Counted from the stretch's first letter, positions 1-8,733 are shown. The stretch is DNA of 64,000 bases from Kitasatospora sp. NBC_01250 (GCF_036226465.1 NZ_CP108476.1:6634001-6698000), one strand, 5' to 3'. Notes: generated by a model not told the origin, from the sequence alone. Numbers and translations are program-made.

Positions 1-805
1 CCCCGCGATCCTGGCGGCCTGCGCGCTGCTGGGCGTCACCGAGGTGTACGCGGTCGGCGGCGCCCAGGCGATCGCGATGTTCGCCTACGGCACCGCCGAG
101 TGCCCGCCGGTGAACCTCGTCACGGGGCCGGGCAACATCTACGTGGCCGCCGCCAAGCGCCTGCTCAAGGGCCGGATCGGGATCGACGCCGAGGCCGGCC
201 CGACCGAGATCGCCGTCCTGGCCGACGACAGCGCGGTGCCCGCCGAGGTGGCCGCCGACCTGATCAGCCAGGCCGAGCACGACCCGATGGCCGCCTCCGT
301 GCTGGTCACCGACTCGACCGTGCTCGCCGACGCGGTGGAGGCCGAGCTCGAGGAGCAGGTGGCCAGGACCAAGCACCGCGAGCGGGTCACCGAGGCGCTG
401 AGCGGCCGGCAGTCCGGCATCGTGCTGGTGGACGGCCTGGAGCAGGGCCTGGCCGTGGTCAACGCCTACGCCGCCGAGCACCTGGAGATCCAGACCCGGG
501 ACGCCGCCGCGGTGGCCGCCCGGGTGCGCAACGCCGGCGCGATCTTCGTCGGCCGCTTCGCACCGGTCTCGCTGGGCGACTACGCGGCCGGCTCCAATCA
601 CGTGCTGCCCACCGGCGGCTGCGCCTGCCACTCCTCGGGCCTGTCCGTACAGTCGTTCCTGCGCGGCATCCACGTGATCGACTACAGCCGCGAGGCGCTG
701 GCGGAGATCGCCGAGCACGTGGTCAACCTCGCCAACGCCGAGGACCTGCCCGGGCACGGCGACGCCATTCGCGCTCGGTTCGACTGGACGGTGCCGAACT
801 CTTGA
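1..805 (+). CDS. hisD: Histidinol dehydrogenase, C-terminal part (5' end outside window)
   Basis: Oxidises L-histidinol to L-histidine in two NAD-dependent steps, the last reactions of histidine synthesis. About 267 C-terminal residues are visible, and the reading frame is open from base 2. Recognisable family segments, in order, are GPGNIYVAAAK, EAGPTEIAVLAD, SQAEHDPMA, AEHLEI and the GDYAAGSNHVLPT block that contributes catalytic and zinc-binding residues. The frame is intact and ends at TGA 803-805. The last bases overlap the TTG start of hisC, so the two genes are probably translationally coupled. It is the first visible gene of the his operon. Only the N-terminal portion is missing, because of the window edge. 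Confidence 0.97.
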   Translation, partial: PAILAACALLGVTEVYAVGGAQAIAMFAYGTAECPPVNLVTGPGNIYVAAAKRLLKGRIGIDAEAGPTEIAVLADDSAVPAEVAADLISQAEHDPMAASVLVTDSTVLADAVEAELEEQVARTKHRERVTEALSGRQSGIVLVDGLEQGLAVVNAYAAEHLEIQTRDAAAVAARVRNAGAIFVGRFAPVSLGDYAAGSNHVLPTGGCACHSSGLSVQSFLRGIHVIDYSREALAEIAEHVVNLANAEDLPGHGDAIRARFDWTVPNS

Positions 806-1899
806 ACATCGACGACCTGCCGGTCCGTGACGAGCTGCGCGGACAGTCGCCCTACGGCGCCCCGCAGCTGGACGTCCCGGTCCAGCTGAACACCAACGAG
901 AACCCCTACCCGCTGCCCGAGCCGCTGGTGGCCCGGATCGCCGAGCGGGTGGCCGAGGCGGCCCGCACCCTCAACCGCTACCCGGACCGCGACGCCGTCG
1001 AGCTGCGCACCGAGCTGGCCCGCTACCTGACCCGCACCACCGGGTTCGAGCGCGGCCTGGAGCAGGTCTGGGCGGCCAACGGCTCCAACGAGATCATCCA
1101 GCAGCTGCTGCAGACCTTCGGCGGCCCGGGCCGCAGCGCGCTCGGCTTCGAGCCGTCCTACCAGATGCACGAGCTGATCTCGCGCGGCACCGGCACCCGC
1201 TGGATCGCCGGCCCGCGCCGGGCCGACTTCACCATCGACGTCGAGAACGCGGTCACGGCGCTGGCCGAGCACCGCCCCGACGTGCTCTTCATCTGCTCGC
1301 CGAACAACCCGACCGGCACCGCCGTCGGGCGCGAGACGGTGCTCGCGCTGTACGAGGCCGCGCAGGCGGTCAAGCCGACCCTGGTGATCGTGGACGAGGC
1401 GTACGTCGAGTTCTCGCACCGCGCCTCGCTGCTGCCGCTGCTCGACGGCCGGCCGCTGCTGGTGATCACCCGGACCATGTCCAAGGCCTTCGGCGCGGCG
1501 GGCCTGCGGCTGGGGTACCTGGCCGCGGACCGGGCGGTGGTGGACGCCGTCCAGCTGGTCCGGCTGCCCTACCACCTGTCCGCCGTCACCCAGGCGACCG
1601 CGCTGGCCTGCCTGGAGCACACCGACACGCTGCTCGGCTACGTCGAGAAGCTCAAGGCCGAGCGCGACCGGGTGGTCGAGGCGCTGCGCGCGATGGGCCT
1701 GGAAGTGACCGACTCGGACTCGAACTTCATCCAGTTCGGGACCTTCGAGGACCCGCAGGCCGTCTGGCGTGCGGTGCTCGACCAGGGCGTGCTGGTGCGC
1801 AACAACGGCGTACCGGGGCGGCTTCGCGTCACCGCCGGCACTCCCGCCGAGAACGACGCCTTCCTGGCCGCCGTGGCCACCGCGATCAAGGAGCTGTAA
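802..1899 (+). CDS. hisC: Histidinol-phosphate aminotransferase
   Basis: PLP-dependent fold-type I aminotransferase that converts imidazole acetol phosphate to histidinol phosphate. The protein is 365 residues, normal for the family. Near the N-terminus it carries NTNENPYPLP, then the CSPNNPTGT block, VDEAYVEF, and TRTMSKAFGAAGLRLGY, with the PLP-binding lysine at residue 228. I chose the TTG at 802 because it overlaps the hisD stop, gives the usual N-terminus (NIDDLPVRDELRGQSPYG), and no ATG or GTG lies in frame nearby. hisB follows after 6 bases. The frame stays open upstream into hisD, but that part is antisense-like shadow sequence. Confidence 0.96.
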   Translation: MNIDDLPVRDELRGQSPYGAPQLDVPVQLNTNENPYPLPEPLVARIAERVAEAARTLNRYPDRDAVELRTELARYLTRTTGFERGLEQVWAANGSNEIIQQLLQTFGGPGRSALGFEPSYQMHELISRGTGTRWIAGPRRADFTIDVENAVTALAEHRPDVLFICSPNNPTGTAVGRETVLALYEAAQAVKPTLVIVDEAYVEFSHRASLLPLLDGRPLLVITRTMSKAFGAAGLRLGYLAADRAVVDAVQLVRLPYHLSAVTQATALACLEHTDTLLGYVEKLKAERDRVVEALRAMGLEVTDSDSNFIQFGTFEDPQAVWRAVLDQGVLVRNNGVPGRLRVTAGTPAENDAFLAAVATAIKEL

Positions 1900-1905
1900 C
1901 CGGAC

Positions 1906-2499
1906 ATGTCCCGCATCGGGCGCGTGGAGCGCACCACCAAGGAGACCACGGTCCTGGTCGAGATCGATCTCGACGGCACCGGCCAGACCGACATCTCCAC
2001 GGGCGTCGGGTTCTACGACCACATGCTCGACCAGCTGGGCCGGCACGGCCTGTTCGACCTCACCGTGAAGACCGAGGGCGACCTGCACATCGACACCCAC
2101 CACACCATCGAGGACACCGCCCTCGCGCTGGGTGCCGCCTTCAAGCAGGCACTGGGCGACAAGGTGGGCATCTACCGGTTCGGCAACTGCACCGTCCCGC
2201 TGGACGAGTCGCTGGCCCAGGTGACCGTGGACCTCTCGGGCCGCCCCTACCTGGTGCACACCGAGCCGGAGAACATGGCGCCGATGATCGGCAGCTACGA
2301 CACCACCATGACCCGGCACATCCTGGAGTCCTTCGTGGCCCAGGCCCAGATAGCCCTGCATGTGCACGTCCCCTACGGCCGCAACGCCCACCACATCGTG
2401 GAGTGCCAGTTCAAGGCGCTGGCCCGGGCCCTGCGCTACGCCGCGGAGTTCGATCCGCGCGCGGCCGGCATCCTCCCCTCGACGAAGGGCGCGCTGTGA
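1906..2499 (+). CDS. hisB: Imidazoleglycerol-phosphate dehydratase
   Basis: Manganese-dependent dehydration of imidazole glycerol phosphate to imidazole acetol phosphate. At 197 residues it is the monofunctional form, without the HAD phosphatase domain fused in enterobacteria. The metal-binding histidine motifs are visible: DHMLDQLGRHGLFD (about residues 37-50), DTHHTIEDTA (about 65-74), and the second pair near NAHHIVEC (about 160-167). The ATG start is six bases after the hisC stop. The stop overlaps the GTG of the next small gene by 4 bases, consistent with operon translation. Confidence 0.97.
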   Translation: MSRIGRVERTTKETTVLVEIDLDGTGQTDISTGVGFYDHMLDQLGRHGLFDLTVKTEGDLHIDTHHTIEDTALALGAAFKQALGDKVGIYRFGNCTVPLDESLAQVTVDLSGRPYLVHTEPENMAPMIGSYDTTMTRHILESFVAQAQIALHVHVPYGRNAHHIVECQFKALARALRYAAEFDPRAAGILPSTKGAL

Positions 2500-2645
2500 G
2501 CAAGGCCACGATCCTGATCGTCGTCGGCCTCTTCCTGGGCGGCGGCGTGTACTCGTTCTGGAAGCAGAAGCTGCCCAAGGGCGTCGTCTTCCTGCTCGCC
2601 ATCAGCTCGGCGTTCTGCCTGGCTGCCGGCGTCATGCGCCTCTAG
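2496..2645 (+). CDS. Small membrane protein in the his operon (49 aa)
   Basis: A 49-residue protein of unknown function starting at a GTG that overlaps the hisB stop by 4 bases. It has two hydrophobic stretches, at about residues 4-19 (ATILIVVGLFLGGGVYSF) and 30-47, separated by a short basic loop (WKQKLPKG), so a two-helix membrane hairpin is expected. Its place between hisB and hisH with coupled translation argues that it is real. From memory, small membrane proteins are annotated here in other Streptomyces, but no activity is known to me. Link to histidine synthesis is by position only. Confidence 0.75.
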   Translation: MSKATILIVVGLFLGGGVYSFWKQKLPKGVVFLLAISSAFCLAAGVMRL

Positions 2646-2670
2646 TCCCGGACCACGGAAAGAATTCACC

Positions 2671-3306
2671 ATGGGCAAGAACGTCGTGGTCTTCGACTAC
2701 GGATCGGGAAACCTGCGGTCCGCGCAGCGGGCCGTGGAGCGCACCGGCGCCACCGTCACGGTGACCTCCGACTTCCAGCAGGCGCTGGACGCGGACGGTC
2801 TGCTGGTGCCGGGCGTGGGCGCCTACGAGGCCTGCATGCGCGGGCTGCGGGCGGTGCGCGGCGAGCAGATCATCGGCCGCCGGCTGGCCGGCGGCCGCCC
2901 GGTGCTGGGCATCTGCGTGGGGATGCAGATCCTCTTCGAGCGCGGGGTCGAGCACGGGGTCGAGACGGCGGGCTGCGACGAGTGGCCCGGCACCGTCGAG
3001 CCGCTGGAGGCGCCGGTCGTCCCGCACATGGGCTGGAACACCGTCGACTGGCCCGAGCAGAGCCGGCTCTTCGCCGGGATGGACCCCGAGACCCGGTTCT
3101 ACTTCGTGCACTCCTACGGGGTGCGGCGCTGGGAGCTTACGATCACCAACGAGAAGATCAACGCTCCGCTGGTCAGCTGGACCACCCACGGTCAGCCGTT
3201 CGTCGCGGCGGTCGAGAACGGTCCGCTCTGGGCCACCCAGTTCCATCCCGAGAAGTCCGGCGACGCCGGCGCCGAGTTGCTCACCAACTGGGTCAACACC
3301 CTCTGA
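2671..3306 (+). CDS. hisH: Imidazole glycerol phosphate synthase, glutaminase subunit
   Basis: Class I glutamine amidotransferase that releases ammonia from glutamine and channels it to HisF. The protein is 211 residues. The nucleophile cysteine lies in GICVGMQIL (about residue 81), and the catalytic His-Glu pair lies in QFHPEKSGDAG near residue 193. The N-terminal VVFDYGSGNLRS and VPGVGAYEACM (oxyanion-hole region) are typical. The ATG at 2671 follows a GGAAAG ribosome-binding site about 10 bases upstream. Its partner HisF is encoded two genes downstream. Confidence 0.97.
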   Translation: MGKNVVVFDYGSGNLRSAQRAVERTGATVTVTSDFQQALDADGLLVPGVGAYEACMRGLRAVRGEQIIGRRLAGGRPVLGICVGMQILFERGVEHGVETAGCDEWPGTVEPLEAPVVPHMGWNTVDWPEQSRLFAGMDPETRFYFVHSYGVRRWELTITNEKINAPLVSWTTHGQPFVAAVENGPLWATQFHPEKSGDAGAELLTNWVNTL

Positions 3307-3337
3307 AGCCCCTTTGAAGCCAGGAAAGTTGCACACG

Positions 3338-4060
3338 ATGAGCCGCCTCGAACTCCTCCCCGCCGTCGATGTCCGCGACGGCCAGGCCGTGCGCCTGGTC
3401 AAGGGCGCCTCCGGCACCGAGACCTCCTTCGGCGAGCCGCTGGCCGCCGCGCTGGCCTGGCAGCAGGCCGGCGCCGAGTGGCTGCACCTGGTCGACCTGG
3501 ACGCCGCCTTCGGCACCGGCAGCAACCGCGAACTGCTGCGCGAGGTGACCGGGCGGCTGGACATCAAGGTCGAGCTGTCCGGCGGGATCCGGGACGACGA
3601 GTCGCTGGCCGCGGCGCTCGCCACCGGCTGCACCCGGGTCAACCTCGGCACCGCCGCGCTGGAGGCCCCCGAGTGGGTGGCCAAGGTGATCGCCGAGCAC
3701 GGCGACAAGGTCGCGGTGGGCCTGGACGTGGTCGGCACCACGCTGCGCGGGCGCGGCTGGACCAAGGACGGCGGCGACCTCTACGAGGTGCTGGCCCGCC
3801 TCGACGCCGAGGGCTGCGCCCGCTACGTGGTCACCGACGTCAACCGGGACGGCACCCTGACCGGCCCCAACCTGCAGCTGCTGCGCGACGTCTGCGCCCG
3901 CACCGACCGTCCGGTGGTCGCCTCCGGCGGCGTCTCCTCGCTGGACGACCTGCGCGCGATCGCCACCCTGGTGCCCGAGGGTGTCGAGGGTTCGATTGTG
4001 GGCAAGGCCCTCTACGAGCAGAAGTTCACCCTCGAAGAGGCCTTGGAGGCTGTCTCGTGA
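3338..4060 (+). CDS. priA: Bifunctional HisA/TrpF isomerase (PriA)
   Basis: A (beta-alpha)8-barrel enzyme of 240 residues. In actinobacteria it isomerises both ProFAR (histidine pathway) and phosphoribosylanthranilate (tryptophan pathway). Asp11 sits in the first strand motif LLPAVDVRDGQAVRL, and the second catalytic Asp is in VVTDVNRDGTLTGPN. Phosphate-binding glycines are in SGGIRDD and ASGGVSS. I chose the ATG at 3338, which follows AGGAAAG by about 9 bases, over the TTG at 3314. No separate trpF is visible near the trp genes at 6-13 kb, which supports the dual role. It overlaps the following ridA-like gene by 4 bases. Confidence 0.95.
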   Translation: MSRLELLPAVDVRDGQAVRLVKGASGTETSFGEPLAAALAWQQAGAEWLHLVDLDAAFGTGSNRELLREVTGRLDIKVELSGGIRDDESLAAALATGCTRVNLGTAALEAPEWVAKVIAEHGDKVAVGLDVVGTTLRGRGWTKDGGDLYEVLARLDAEGCARYVVTDVNRDGTLTGPNLQLLRDVCARTDRPVVASGGVSSLDDLRAIATLVPEGVEGSIVGKALYEQKFTLEEALEAVS

Positions 4061-4485
4061 CAGATCGTCAGATCGTTCGCGGCCGGGTGTCGGGGTTCTC
4101 GCCCTGGGAGGAGCAGTTCGGCTTCTCGCGTGCGGTGGCGGCCGGCGACCACGTGCACGTGTCCGGCTGCACCGCGCTGGTGAACGGCCGGATCGAGCAC
4201 GACGATCCGTACAACCAGGCGCTCACCGCCTTCGGCGCCGCGCTCGGCGCGCTGGCCCCCTACGGTCTGACGGCGGACGACGTGGTCCGCACCCGGGTGT
4301 TCCTCACCCATGTCCGTGACGCCGACGAGGTGGGGCGGGCGCACAAGCAGCTGTTCGACGCCGTCCGGCCGGCCGCCACCATGCTGGTGGTGGCCGGACT
4401 GATCGACTCCCGGATGATGGTCGAGGTCGAACTCGACGCCTACCGCGCCGGGTTGGGCAAGACTCTGGAAGGTAGTACCCCGTGA
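4057..4485 (+). CDS. RidA/YjgF-family protein
   Basis: A 142-residue member of the RidA (YjgF/YER057c/UK114) family. Family members hydrolyse reactive enamines and imines released by PLP enzymes, or act as other small-molecule hydrolases. Visible family features are FGFSRAVAAGDHVHVSGCTA near the N-terminus, the DPYNQALTAFGAALGAL helix, and the C-terminal block PAATMLVVAGLIDSRMMVEVELDAYR. In most catalytic RidA proteins the conserved Arg is in this last block, and an Arg (DSRM) is present here. The GTG start overlaps the priA stop and its stop overlaps the hisF GTG, each by 4 bases, so it is an integral his-operon member. Its exact substrate is unknown. Confidence 0.88.
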   Translation: MTDRQIVRGRVSGFSPWEEQFGFSRAVAAGDHVHVSGCTALVNGRIEHDDPYNQALTAFGAALGALAPYGLTADDVVRTRVFLTHVRDADEVGRAHKQLFDAVRPAATMLVVAGLIDSRMMVEVELDAYRAGLGKTLEGSTP

Positions 4486-5252
4486 CCCTGGCCGTACGAG
4501 TGATCCCCTGCCTGGACGTGGATGCGGGCCGGGTGGTCAAGGGCGTCAACTTCCAGAACCTGCGCGACGCGGGCGACCCGGTCGAGCTGGCCCGTGCCTA
4601 CGACGCCCAGGGCGCCGACGAGTTGACCTTCCTGGACATCACCGCCTCGTCCGGTGACCGGGAGACCACCTACGACGTGGTGCGCCGCACCGCCGAGCAG
4701 GTCTTCATCCCGCTCACCGTCGGCGGCGGCATCCGGGCCGTCGACGACGTGGACAAGCTGCTGCGGGCCGGGGCCGACAAGGTCGGCGTCAACACCGCGG
4801 CGATCGCCCGCCCGGAGCTGCTCCGGGAGATCGCCGAGCGGTTCGGCCGCCAGGTGCTGGTGCTCTCGGTGGATGCCCGCAAGGTCCAGGGCGGCACCGG
4901 GACGGCCAGCGGCTACGAGGTGACCACCCACGGCGGGCGCCGCGGCACCGGCCTGGACGCCGTCGAATGGGCCGAGCGCGCCGCGGAGCTGGGCGCCGGC
5001 GAGATCCTGCTCAACTCGATGGACGCGGACGGCACCAAGGACGGCTACGACCTGGCGATGATCCGCGCGGTGCGCGAGCGGGTGGGCGTCCCGGTGATCG
5101 CCTCCGGCGGCGCCGGCAAGCTCGCCGACTTCGCCCCGGCGGTCGAGGCCGGGGCGGACGCCGTGCTGGCCGCCTCCGTCTTCCACTTCGGCGACCTGCG
5201 GATCGGGGACGTGAAGAGCGCGCTGCGCGAGGCGGGCCACCCGGTGCGCTGA
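4482..5252 (+). CDS. hisF: Imidazole glycerol phosphate synthase, cyclase subunit
   Basis: Barrel enzyme of 256 residues that combines PRFAR with ammonia from HisH to give imidazole glycerol phosphate and AICAR. The catalytic aspartates are in VIPCLDVDAGRVVKG (Asp12) and in the LLNSMDADGTKDGYD segment. Phosphate-binding loops GGGIRAVDD and ASGGAGK are present. The GTG start overlaps the upstream stop by 4 bases. It is the last gene of this his block. The next gene is convergent, with a stem-loop between them. Confidence 0.97.
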   Translation: MTLAVRVIPCLDVDAGRVVKGVNFQNLRDAGDPVELARAYDAQGADELTFLDITASSGDRETTYDVVRRTAEQVFIPLTVGGGIRAVDDVDKLLRAGADKVGVNTAAIARPELLREIAERFGRQVLVLSVDARKVQGGTGTASGYEVTTHGGRRGTGLDAVEWAERAAELGAGEILLNSMDADGTKDGYDLAMIRAVRERVGVPVIASGGAGKLADFAPAVEAGADAVLAASVFHFGDLRIGDVKSALREAGHPVR

Positions 5253-5265
5253 GGCGCGCCCTGCT

Positions 5266-5299
5266 GCTGACGGGTCAGCTCTTGAGCGGGCCCGTCAGC
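5266..5299. terminator. Possible bidirectional terminator, hisF / convergent gene
   Basis: A 9-bp perfect inverted repeat (GCTGACGGG / CCCGTCAGC) with a 16-base loop lies between hisF and the reversed gene, overlapping that gene's last codons. There is no T-run. The convergent layout supports a terminator, but the stem is modest. Confidence 0.4.
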
Positions 5300-5820
5300 T
5301 TCGGGCCGCCCTCGTGCTGGGAGACCGTCAGCAGGCAGGTCACGTCGCGGAAGCCCTGGTCGTAGTAGGCCAGCGAGAGGCCCAGCGGGAAGCTGTAGAA
5401 GGTGCCGCCGCCCTGCTTGGCCTGCCAGCTGTCCACCGAGGGCCGGCAGGCCGTCAGCATCGCCATGGCGATCTGGCTCTCCTTGGTCAGCCCGTCCGGC
5501 AGCTTCGGGTTGGCGATCGCCTCCGCGTCGTGCGGCTGGTCGCAGGGGCGCGGCTGGACGGTGGTGATCACCGGACTCAACTGCGGGTGGTCCAGGCAGC
5601 TGCCGACCGCGAACCACGGATACGGCAGCGCCTTGCTCGGGCTGGGGGAGGGCGAGGGCGAGGGGGACGGGGAGGCCGACGGCGAGGGGCTGGGCGGCGG
5701 CTCGGCCGCCCGGTGCCCGGATGCGGGCCAGAGCAGCGCCGCCGTCACCGCACCCGCGGTGAGCAGCAGCACGACGGCGAGTGCGAGCAACGGTCCGGTG
5801 CGGCGTGCGGACTGGGTCAT
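5275..5820 (-). CDS. Membrane-anchored protein resembling septum-formation-family proteins
   Basis: A 181-residue protein with a short cytoplasmic N-terminus, one hydrophobic segment at about residues 10-32, a Pro-Ser repeat linker (about 38-62), and an extracytoplasmic domain with four or five cysteines. The motif CDQPHDAEAIA resembles the C-x-x-x-H-x-x-E signature of actinobacterial septum-formation/DUF4190-associated domains. That assignment is by memory of the pattern. No lipobox cysteine follows the hydrophobic segment, so it is a signal-anchor protein and not a lipoprotein. I chose the ATG (5818-5820). A GTG two codons upstream is possible. It is convergent with hisF and divergent from hisI. 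Confidence 0.75.
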   Translation of the reverse strand: MTQSARRTGPLLALAVVLLLTAGAVTAALLWPASGHRAAEPPPSPSPSASPSPSPSPSPSPSKALPYPWFAVGSCLDHPQLSPVITTVQPRPCDQPHDAEAIANPKLPDGLTKESQIAMAMLTACRPSVDSWQAKQGGGTFYSFPLGLSLAYYDQGFRDVTCLLTVSQHEGGPKLTGPLKS

Positions 5821-5917
5821 GGACACCAGAATCCCGCAGCGCGGCCCGCCCCGGTGGGCCTTTGCCGAAGATCGCGGGAGGTCCCCGTGCCCGGCCCGGG
5901 CCTGCCACAATGTCCGC

Positions 5918-6301
5918 ATGTCCTCCGTAACGCCGTCCGTCCCCGCCACCCCCGGCAGCACCGACCTCGACCCGGCCATCGCCGCCCGCCTCAAGCGCAC
6001 CGAGGACGGGCTGCTGCCCGCCGTCGCGCAGCAGTTCGACACCGGTGAGGTGCTGATGCTCGGCTGGATGGACGACGAGGCGCTGCACCGCACCCTGACC
6101 ACCGGGCGCTGCACCTACTGGAGCCGCAGCCGCAACGAGTACTGGGTCAAGGGCGACACCTCGGGCCACCTGCAGCACGTCAAGTCGGTGGCGCTGGACT
6201 GCGACGGGGACACCCTGCTGGTCCAGGTCGACCAGGTCGGTGCCGCGTGCCACACCGGGGCCAGGACCTGCTTCGACGAGGACGTCCTGCTGCCCGGCTG
6301 A
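5918..6301 (+). CDS. hisI: Phosphoribosyl-AMP cyclohydrolase
   Basis: Zinc- and magnesium-dependent enzyme that opens the adenine ring of PR-AMP, the third step of histidine synthesis. At 127 residues it is the stand-alone cyclohydrolase without the PR-ATP pyrophosphatase domain. Motifs are LMLGWMDDEAL, TYWSRSRNEYWVKGDTSGH, the metal-binding ALDCDGDTLLVQVDQ, and ACHTGARTCF, whose cysteines bind zinc. The frame is open further upstream, but the ATG at 5918 gives the usual N-terminus. It lies 52 bases upstream of trpE in the same direction, so histidine and tryptophan genes could share transcripts here. Confidence 0.96.
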   Translation: MSSVTPSVPATPGSTDLDPAIAARLKRTEDGLLPAVAQQFDTGEVLMLGWMDDEALHRTLTTGRCTYWSRSRNEYWVKGDTSGHLQHVKSVALDCDGDTLLVQVDQVGAACHTGARTCFDEDVLLPG

Positions 6302-6353
6302 GCGGCCCGCCGCGCTCCCGTCCGCCCACCCCAGAAAGATCGGTGCCCGACCC

Positions 6354-7871
6354 ATGGACCTCGAAGCCTTCCGCAAGCTCGCCGCCGACACCCGGGTCAT
6401 CCCGGTCACCCGCCGGCTCCTGGCGGACGGCCTCACGCCGATCGGCCTCTACCGCTCGCTGGCGGCCGAGCGGCCCGGCACCTTCCTGCTGGAGTCGGCC
6501 GAGCAGGGCCGCAGTTGGTCGCGCTACTCGTTCGTCGGCGTGCGCAGCGCCGCCACCTTGACGGTCGGCCCGGACGGCCAGGCCCGCTGGCTGGGCACCC
6601 CGCCGGTCGGCATCCCGCGCGACGGCGACCCGCTGGAGGTGCTGCGCGTCGCGCTGAGCGCGCTGCACACCCCGCGGCCGGTCGACGACGGCCTGCCGCC
6701 GCTCACCGGCGGCCTGGTCGGCTACCTCGGCTACGACATCGTGCGCCGCCTGGAGAAGCTGCCCGACCTCAACCCGGACGACCTCCAGCTGCCCGAGCTG
6801 ACCATGCTGCTCGCCACCGACCTCGCCGTGCTCGACCACGTGGACGGCAGCGTGCTGCTGATCGCCAACGCGGTCAACCACAACGACCTGGCCAGCGGGG
6901 TCGACGAGGCCTACGCGGACGCGGTGGCCCGGCTGGACGCGATGGAGGCCGAGCTGGGCAAGCCGGTCGAGCCGGGCCTGGCCACCGTCACCCCCACCGC
7001 CGCTGACGCCGTGTCGGCCTTCGGCGGGGCGCCCTACCAGGCCGTGGTGGAGCAGATCAAGGAGCGGATCCGGGCCGGCGAGGCGTTCCAGGTGGTCCCC
7101 TCCCAGCGCTTCGAGGCGCCCTGCCCGGCCTCCGCGCTCGACGTCTACCGGGTGCTGCGCACCACCAACCCCAGCCCGTACATGTACCTGTTCCGCTTCC
7201 CCGGCCCCGACGGCGGCGCCGAGGGCGCCTTCGACGTGGTCGGCTCCAGCCCCGAGGCACTGGTCAAGGTGACGCAGGGTCAGGCGATGGTGCATCCGAT
7301 CGCCGGCACCCGGCACCGCGGCGCCACCCCGCAGGAGGACGCCGAGCTGGCCGCCGAGCTGCTCGCCGACCCCAAGGAGCGCGCCGAGCACCTGATGCTG
7401 GTCGACCTGGGCCGCAACGACCTGGGCCGGGTCTGCACCCCGGGCAGCGTCGAGGTGGTCGACTTCATGTCGGTGGAGCGCTACAGCCACGTGATGCACA
7501 TCGTCTCCACCGTCACCGGCGAGGTCGCCGACGGCCGCACCGCCTTCGACGTGCTCACCGCCTGCTTCCCGGCCGGCACCCTCTCCGGCGCCCCCAAGCC
7601 GCGCGCCATGCGGATCATCGAGGAGCTCGAACCCACCCGCCGCGGCCTGTACGGCGGCTGCGTCGGCTACCTCGACTTCGCCGGCGACGCCGACACCGCG
7701 ATCGCGATCCGCACCGCCGTGCTGCGCGACCACGTCGCCTACGTCCAGGCGGGCGCGGGCGTGGTCGCCGACTCCGACCCGGTGAGCGAGGACACCGAGT
7801 GCCACAACAAGGCCGCCGCCGTCCTGCGCGCCGTCGCCACCGCGAACACGCTGCGGGCGCCGGTGGTGTGA
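6354..7871 (+). CDS. trpE: Anthranilate synthase component I
   Basis: Converts chorismate and ammonia to anthranilate, the first committed step of tryptophan synthesis. The protein is 505 residues. The N-terminal domain includes the LLESAEQGRSWSRYSFVG segment, whose serine-containing motif binds feedback-inhibiting tryptophan. The C-terminal chorismate-binding domain carries IRAGEAFQVVPSQRF, SSPEALVKV, PIAGTRHRG, DLGRNDLGRV and CFPAGTLSGAPKPRAM. The ATG start follows hisI. No leader peptide rich in Trp codons or attenuator stem-loops is evident in the 52-base gap. The glutaminase subunit (trpG) and trpD are not in the window. Confidence 0.97.
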   Translation: MDLEAFRKLAADTRVIPVTRRLLADGLTPIGLYRSLAAERPGTFLLESAEQGRSWSRYSFVGVRSAATLTVGPDGQARWLGTPPVGIPRDGDPLEVLRVALSALHTPRPVDDGLPPLTGGLVGYLGYDIVRRLEKLPDLNPDDLQLPELTMLLATDLAVLDHVDGSVLLIANAVNHNDLASGVDEAYADAVARLDAMEAELGKPVEPGLATVTPTAADAVSAFGGAPYQAVVEQIKERIRAGEAFQVVPSQRFEAPCPASALDVYRVLRTTNPSPYMYLFRFPGPDGGAEGAFDVVGSSPEALVKVTQGQAMVHPIAGTRHRGATPQEDAELAAELLADPKERAEHLMLVDLGRNDLGRVCTPGSVEVVDFMSVERYSHVMHIVSTVTGEVADGRTAFDVLTACFPAGTLSGAPKPRAMRIIEELEPTRRGLYGGCVGYLDFAGDADTAIAIRTAVLRDHVAYVQAGAGVVADSDPVSEDTECHNKAAAVLRAVATANTLRAPVV

Positions 7872-7930
7872 TGCGCGACTGAGGGTGACCCGGTGCGGGG
7901 GTGGGAGCGGAGTCGGGGGATAGTGGACGG

Positions 7931-8551
7931 ATGACCGCCACACCGTCGCCCGCTCCCGCTGTTTCCGCCGCCCCCGCCCGCAGGACCGCCGACCGGCGCA
8001 GCCTGCTGCTGATGCTGCTGCTCACGCTGGCCGGGGCGGTCCTGGTGCTGGTGGCGGTCGGGCGGACCTGGAGCGAGGGGCAGGTCAAGGGGCTGGCGGT
8101 GAGTGCGACCGGCAGTGACGTCTCGGGGCTGCCGGGGGCGCTGGCGCTGGTCGGACTGGCCTCGGCGGTGGCGATCTTCGCGGTGCGCGGGGTCGGGCGG
8201 TACGTGGTGGGCGCGCTGGTGACGCTGGCGGGCCTGGGCGCGGCCGTCGCGGCGGGGATGGGCTCGGTGGACAGCGGCGCGGTGGACTCCGAGGCGGCCA
8301 AGAAGCTGGGGCTGCTGGGCACCACCGCCGAGCAGGTCAGCCACACCGCCTGGCCCTGGGTGGCGCTGCTCGGCGGCCTGCTGCTGGCCGCGGCGGGCGG
8401 GCTGACCGTGCTGCGCGGCAGGGCCTGGCCGAGCATGGGTACCCGCTACGACGCCCCGGTCGCCAAGGCGAAGGCCCCCACCGGCGGTGCGCACACGCCC
8501 GCCGACCTGTGGAAGGCGCTGGACCGCGGCGAGGACCCCACCCTCGGCTGA
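7931..8551 (+). CDS. Trp-biosynthesis-associated membrane protein (TIGR02234 type)
   Basis: A 206-residue integral membrane protein with about four hydrophobic segments (about residues 22-42, 63-83, 90-113 and 143-163) and an extracytoplasmic loop between the first two. Its position after trpE and its WSEGQVKGLAVSATGSDVSGLPGALALVGLA segment (split here as WSEGQVKGLAVSATGSDVSG, then LPGALALVGLA) match the actinobacterial family usually named trp-operon-associated membrane protein. No activity is established to my knowledge, and a role in tryptophan or precursor transport is inference. I chose the ATG at 7931 because translation upstream of it is not family-like. Confidence 0.85.
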   Translation: MTATPSPAPAVSAAPARRTADRRSLLLMLLLTLAGAVLVLVAVGRTWSEGQVKGLAVSATGSDVSGLPGALALVGLASAVAIFAVRGVGRYVVGALVTLAGLGAAVAAGMGSVDSGAVDSEAAKKLGLLGTTAEQVSHTAWPWVALLGGLLLAAAGGLTVLRGRAWPSMGTRYDAPVAKAKAPTGGAHTPADLWKALDRGEDPTLG

Positions 8552-8733
8552 CCACGGGGCTACCCGCACCGCCGCGGGTCAACCGTGACCGTCCTCACCC
8601 GGACCCGGCTTTGGGGCTCGTGGGGGCGTCCGCAACAATGGAGGGTGACAATCGGCCGTTGCCGGTTGGGGGCGTCCCGTACGCCGACCCGGCCGCCGGT
8701 CCCGGTAGAGCCGCAGAACCAAGGAGTACCCAG

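Noticed and set aside
682..2394. Long open frames on the opposite strand of biosynthetic genes (also at 17360-22162 and 52976-55906)
   Set aside because: They are mirror frames of high-GC genes with Ala/Gly/Arg-rich, non-family translations.
6302..6353. Attenuator between hisI and trpE
   Set aside because: The gap is only 52 bases and contains no stem-loop or Trp codons.
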